Positions 6,974 to 8,858 of a DNA stretch of 8,858 nucleotides are shown piece after piece. Made by a program: the position numbers and the translations under genes. A model generated the notes under the pieces. The model did not search any database. It was not told the DNA's origin and saw only the letters and a program-made list of their open reading frames with translations. The stretch spans positions 1 to 8,858 of the forward strand of contig DATKDQ010000046.1 of assembly GCA_035544635.1 (NCBI GenBank). The letters are read 5' to 3'. Positions within the stretch are counted from its first letter, which is position 1, and the number at the start of each line of letters is the position of its first letter. The stretch is from DATAFT01 sp035544635. GTDB lineage: Bacteria; Acidobacteriota; Thermoanaerobaculia; Multivoradales; Multivoraceae.

Positions 6974-6979
6974 AGGAGG
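6974..6979 (+). promoter_or_regulatory. Consensus Shine-Dalgarno AGGAGG
   Basis: A full AGGAGG lies eight bases before the ATG at 6988. It fixes that start and excludes the in-frame upstream GTG at 6889, whose extra 33 codons would put an unlikely Cys/Pro/Arg-rich stretch in front of a clean signal peptide. It is the strongest ribosome binding site in the window. Confidence 0.8.
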
Positions 6980-6987
6980 ATCGAGAG

Positions 6988-8301
<1,314 letters not shown>

Positions 8302-8318
8302 AAGCCATCCAGTAGTAG

Positions 8319-8336
8319 AGCCGCAGCGATGTGGCT
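8319..8336 (+). terminator. Hairpin with GCGA tetraloop downstream of the amidohydrolase
   Basis: AGCCGCA (8319-8325) and TGTGGCT (8330-8336) pair over seven positions with one G-U wobble, closing a GCGA (GNRA-type) tetraloop, 17 bases after the stop codon. The position suits an mRNA 3' end between convergent genes. No T-run follows, so intrinsic termination is uncertain. Confidence 0.4.
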
Positions 8337-8340
8337 GGCT

Positions 8341-8354
8341 CGATGCATCGATGC
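8341..8354. repeat. Two overlapping perfect 10-bp palindromes
   Basis: CGATGCATCG (8341-8350) and GCATCGATGC (8345-8354) are each perfect palindromes and overlap by six bases. They end one base before the toxin gene's stop codon (TGA at 8358-8356). They could mark a binding site or just a small repeat. On the toxin strand they are the first sequence past the coding end. Confidence 0.45.
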
Positions 8355-8355
8355 G

Positions 8356-8757
8356 TCAGGCGCGGGCGTCCTGACGCCGGAGGTCCCCCTTCCAGTCGAG
8401 GATGGCGCGGTCCCCGGTCAGCAAGGTGGCGCCTTGATGAGCCGCGGTCGCGGCGATCATGCGGTCCGCCGGGTCGCCCGGCAGATCCTCGAGGGAAGCG
8501 GCGAGGATACCGATCTCCCCGGTGAGCGCGATCTCCGCGAGGCCCGCCTCGATCAGGCTCAGTCTCCACGCTGCTAGCGGCTTTTGGAGTGAGATGCGCC
8601 CTCGCAACCTCAACATGGCGGCCTCCCAGAAGCTCACCGCGGAGACGGCGAGATCGCCAGCGACGAGCGCCTTGTCGGCTGTCCGTCGGGCCTTGCGTCC
8701 GAACCGGCTGTCACCGGCATCCAGCCAGATCAGGGCATGGGTGTCGAGGAGGATCAA
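8356..8757 (-). CDS. vapC: VapC-type PIN-domain toxin ribonuclease
   Basis: This 133-residue PIN-domain protein is of typical VapC length. It opens with ILLDTHALIWL (2-12) and carries the four conserved acidic residues expected for the Mg-dependent RNase site: D5, E45 (in VSFWEAAM), D98 (in GDPADRMIAA, 94-103) and D116 (in LLTGDRAIL). VapC toxins cleave tRNA or rRNA and are held inactive by a co-encoded antitoxin. The chosen start is the TTG at 8757: it overlaps the antitoxin stop as TTGA, has GGGAAG seven bases upstream, and puts the hydrophobic first strand at residue 2 as in other VapC proteins. An in-frame GTG at 8772 would add five residues but has no ribosome binding site. All active-site residues are intact, so the toxin should be functional. 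Confidence 0.88.
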   Translation of the reverse strand: MILLDTHALIWLDAGDSRFGRKARRTADKALVAGDLAVSAVSFWEAAMLRLRGRISLQKPLAAWRLSLIEAGLAEIALTGEIGILAASLEDLPGDPADRMIAATAAHQGATLLTGDRAILDWKGDLRRQDARA

Positions 8758-8858
8758 CGCTCGGCTTCCCACCGGAGGTCGAGCGGGCTCACGATGTCGC
8801 CCTCGATCCGGATGGTGTCGCGGTGCAGCCCGAAGAGGCTATCGAGCCGCCGGTGATA
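8754..8858 (-). CDS. C-terminal end of the partner antitoxin (partial, N-terminus outside window)
   Basis: On the minus strand the right edge opens in a frame of 34 codons plus a TGA at 8756-8754, directly upstream of and overlapping the toxin start. The visible part includes DSLFGLHRDTIRIEGDIVSP followed by LDLRWEAER. A short Gly/Ile/Asp-containing strand ending in an acidic, Trp-containing tail is what one sees at the toxin-binding end of small VapB/Phd-like antitoxins. The DNA-binding N-terminal domain lies beyond the window, so the antitoxin class cannot be named. The four-base stop/start overlap is typical of coupled toxin-antitoxin pairs and is the main support for the call. Confidence 0.7.
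   Translation of the reverse strand, partial: YHRRLDSLFGLHRDTIRIEGDIVSPLDLRWEAER

Overview
The window is a dense, high-GC bacterial segment (G+C-rich third positions throughout, almost no intergenic DNA). It carries seven protein genes plus the 3' end of an eighth. The mix includes a luciferase-like flavin/F420 oxidoreductase, an undecaprenyl- or polyprenyl-type GT-C membrane glycosyltransferase, a lipoprotein with an outer-membrane-type lipobox, a PHA-regulator DNA-binding domain, a secreted amidohydrolase and a VapC toxin. This suggests a GC-rich Gram-negative lineage such as Myxococcota, Desulfobacterota/Binatota-like or a related group, but nothing in the window fixes the taxon.

Layout. 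(1) 1-893, minus: luciferase-like monooxygenase family oxidoreductase, cut by the left edge. (2) 918-2363, plus: GT87/DUF2029-like integral membrane glycosyltransferase, divergent from (1) with only 24 bp between start codons. (3) 2390-4381, minus: PHP-type (DUF3604-like) metal-dependent hydrolase lipoprotein. (4) 4382-6265, minus: SLC13-type anion/dicarboxylate permease with two cytoplasmic TrkA-C/RCK-C domains. Genes 4 and 3 abut exactly (TAG directly followed by ATG) and form an operon. (5) 6376-6879, plus: small PhaR-N (PHB_acc_N) domain protein with a GTG start, divergent from the permease across a 110-bp control region. (6) 6988-8301, plus: secreted amidohydrolase of the imidazolonepropionase/Xaa-Pro dipeptidase-like branch, with a near-perfect ribosome binding site. 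(7) 8356-8757, minus: VapC-type PIN-domain toxin, preceded by the C-terminal end of its antitoxin, which leaves the window at the right edge.

The clearest functional unit is the permease-lipoprotein pair. An envelope metallohydrolase and an anion-type importer are translated from one message with no spacer and no visible Shine-Dalgarno for the second gene. A reasonable inference is that the lipoprotein frees or processes an anionic compound that the permease takes up, but the sequence does not name the substrate. The other genes look like ordinary single-gene units. I found no CRISPR array, tRNA, rRNA, insertion sequence or phage gene, and no gene-free stretch over 300 bases. I do not see a convincing new multi-gene defence or metabolic system. 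The points that deserve attention are the permease-lipoprotein pair, its control region, and the compact start/stop arrangements.
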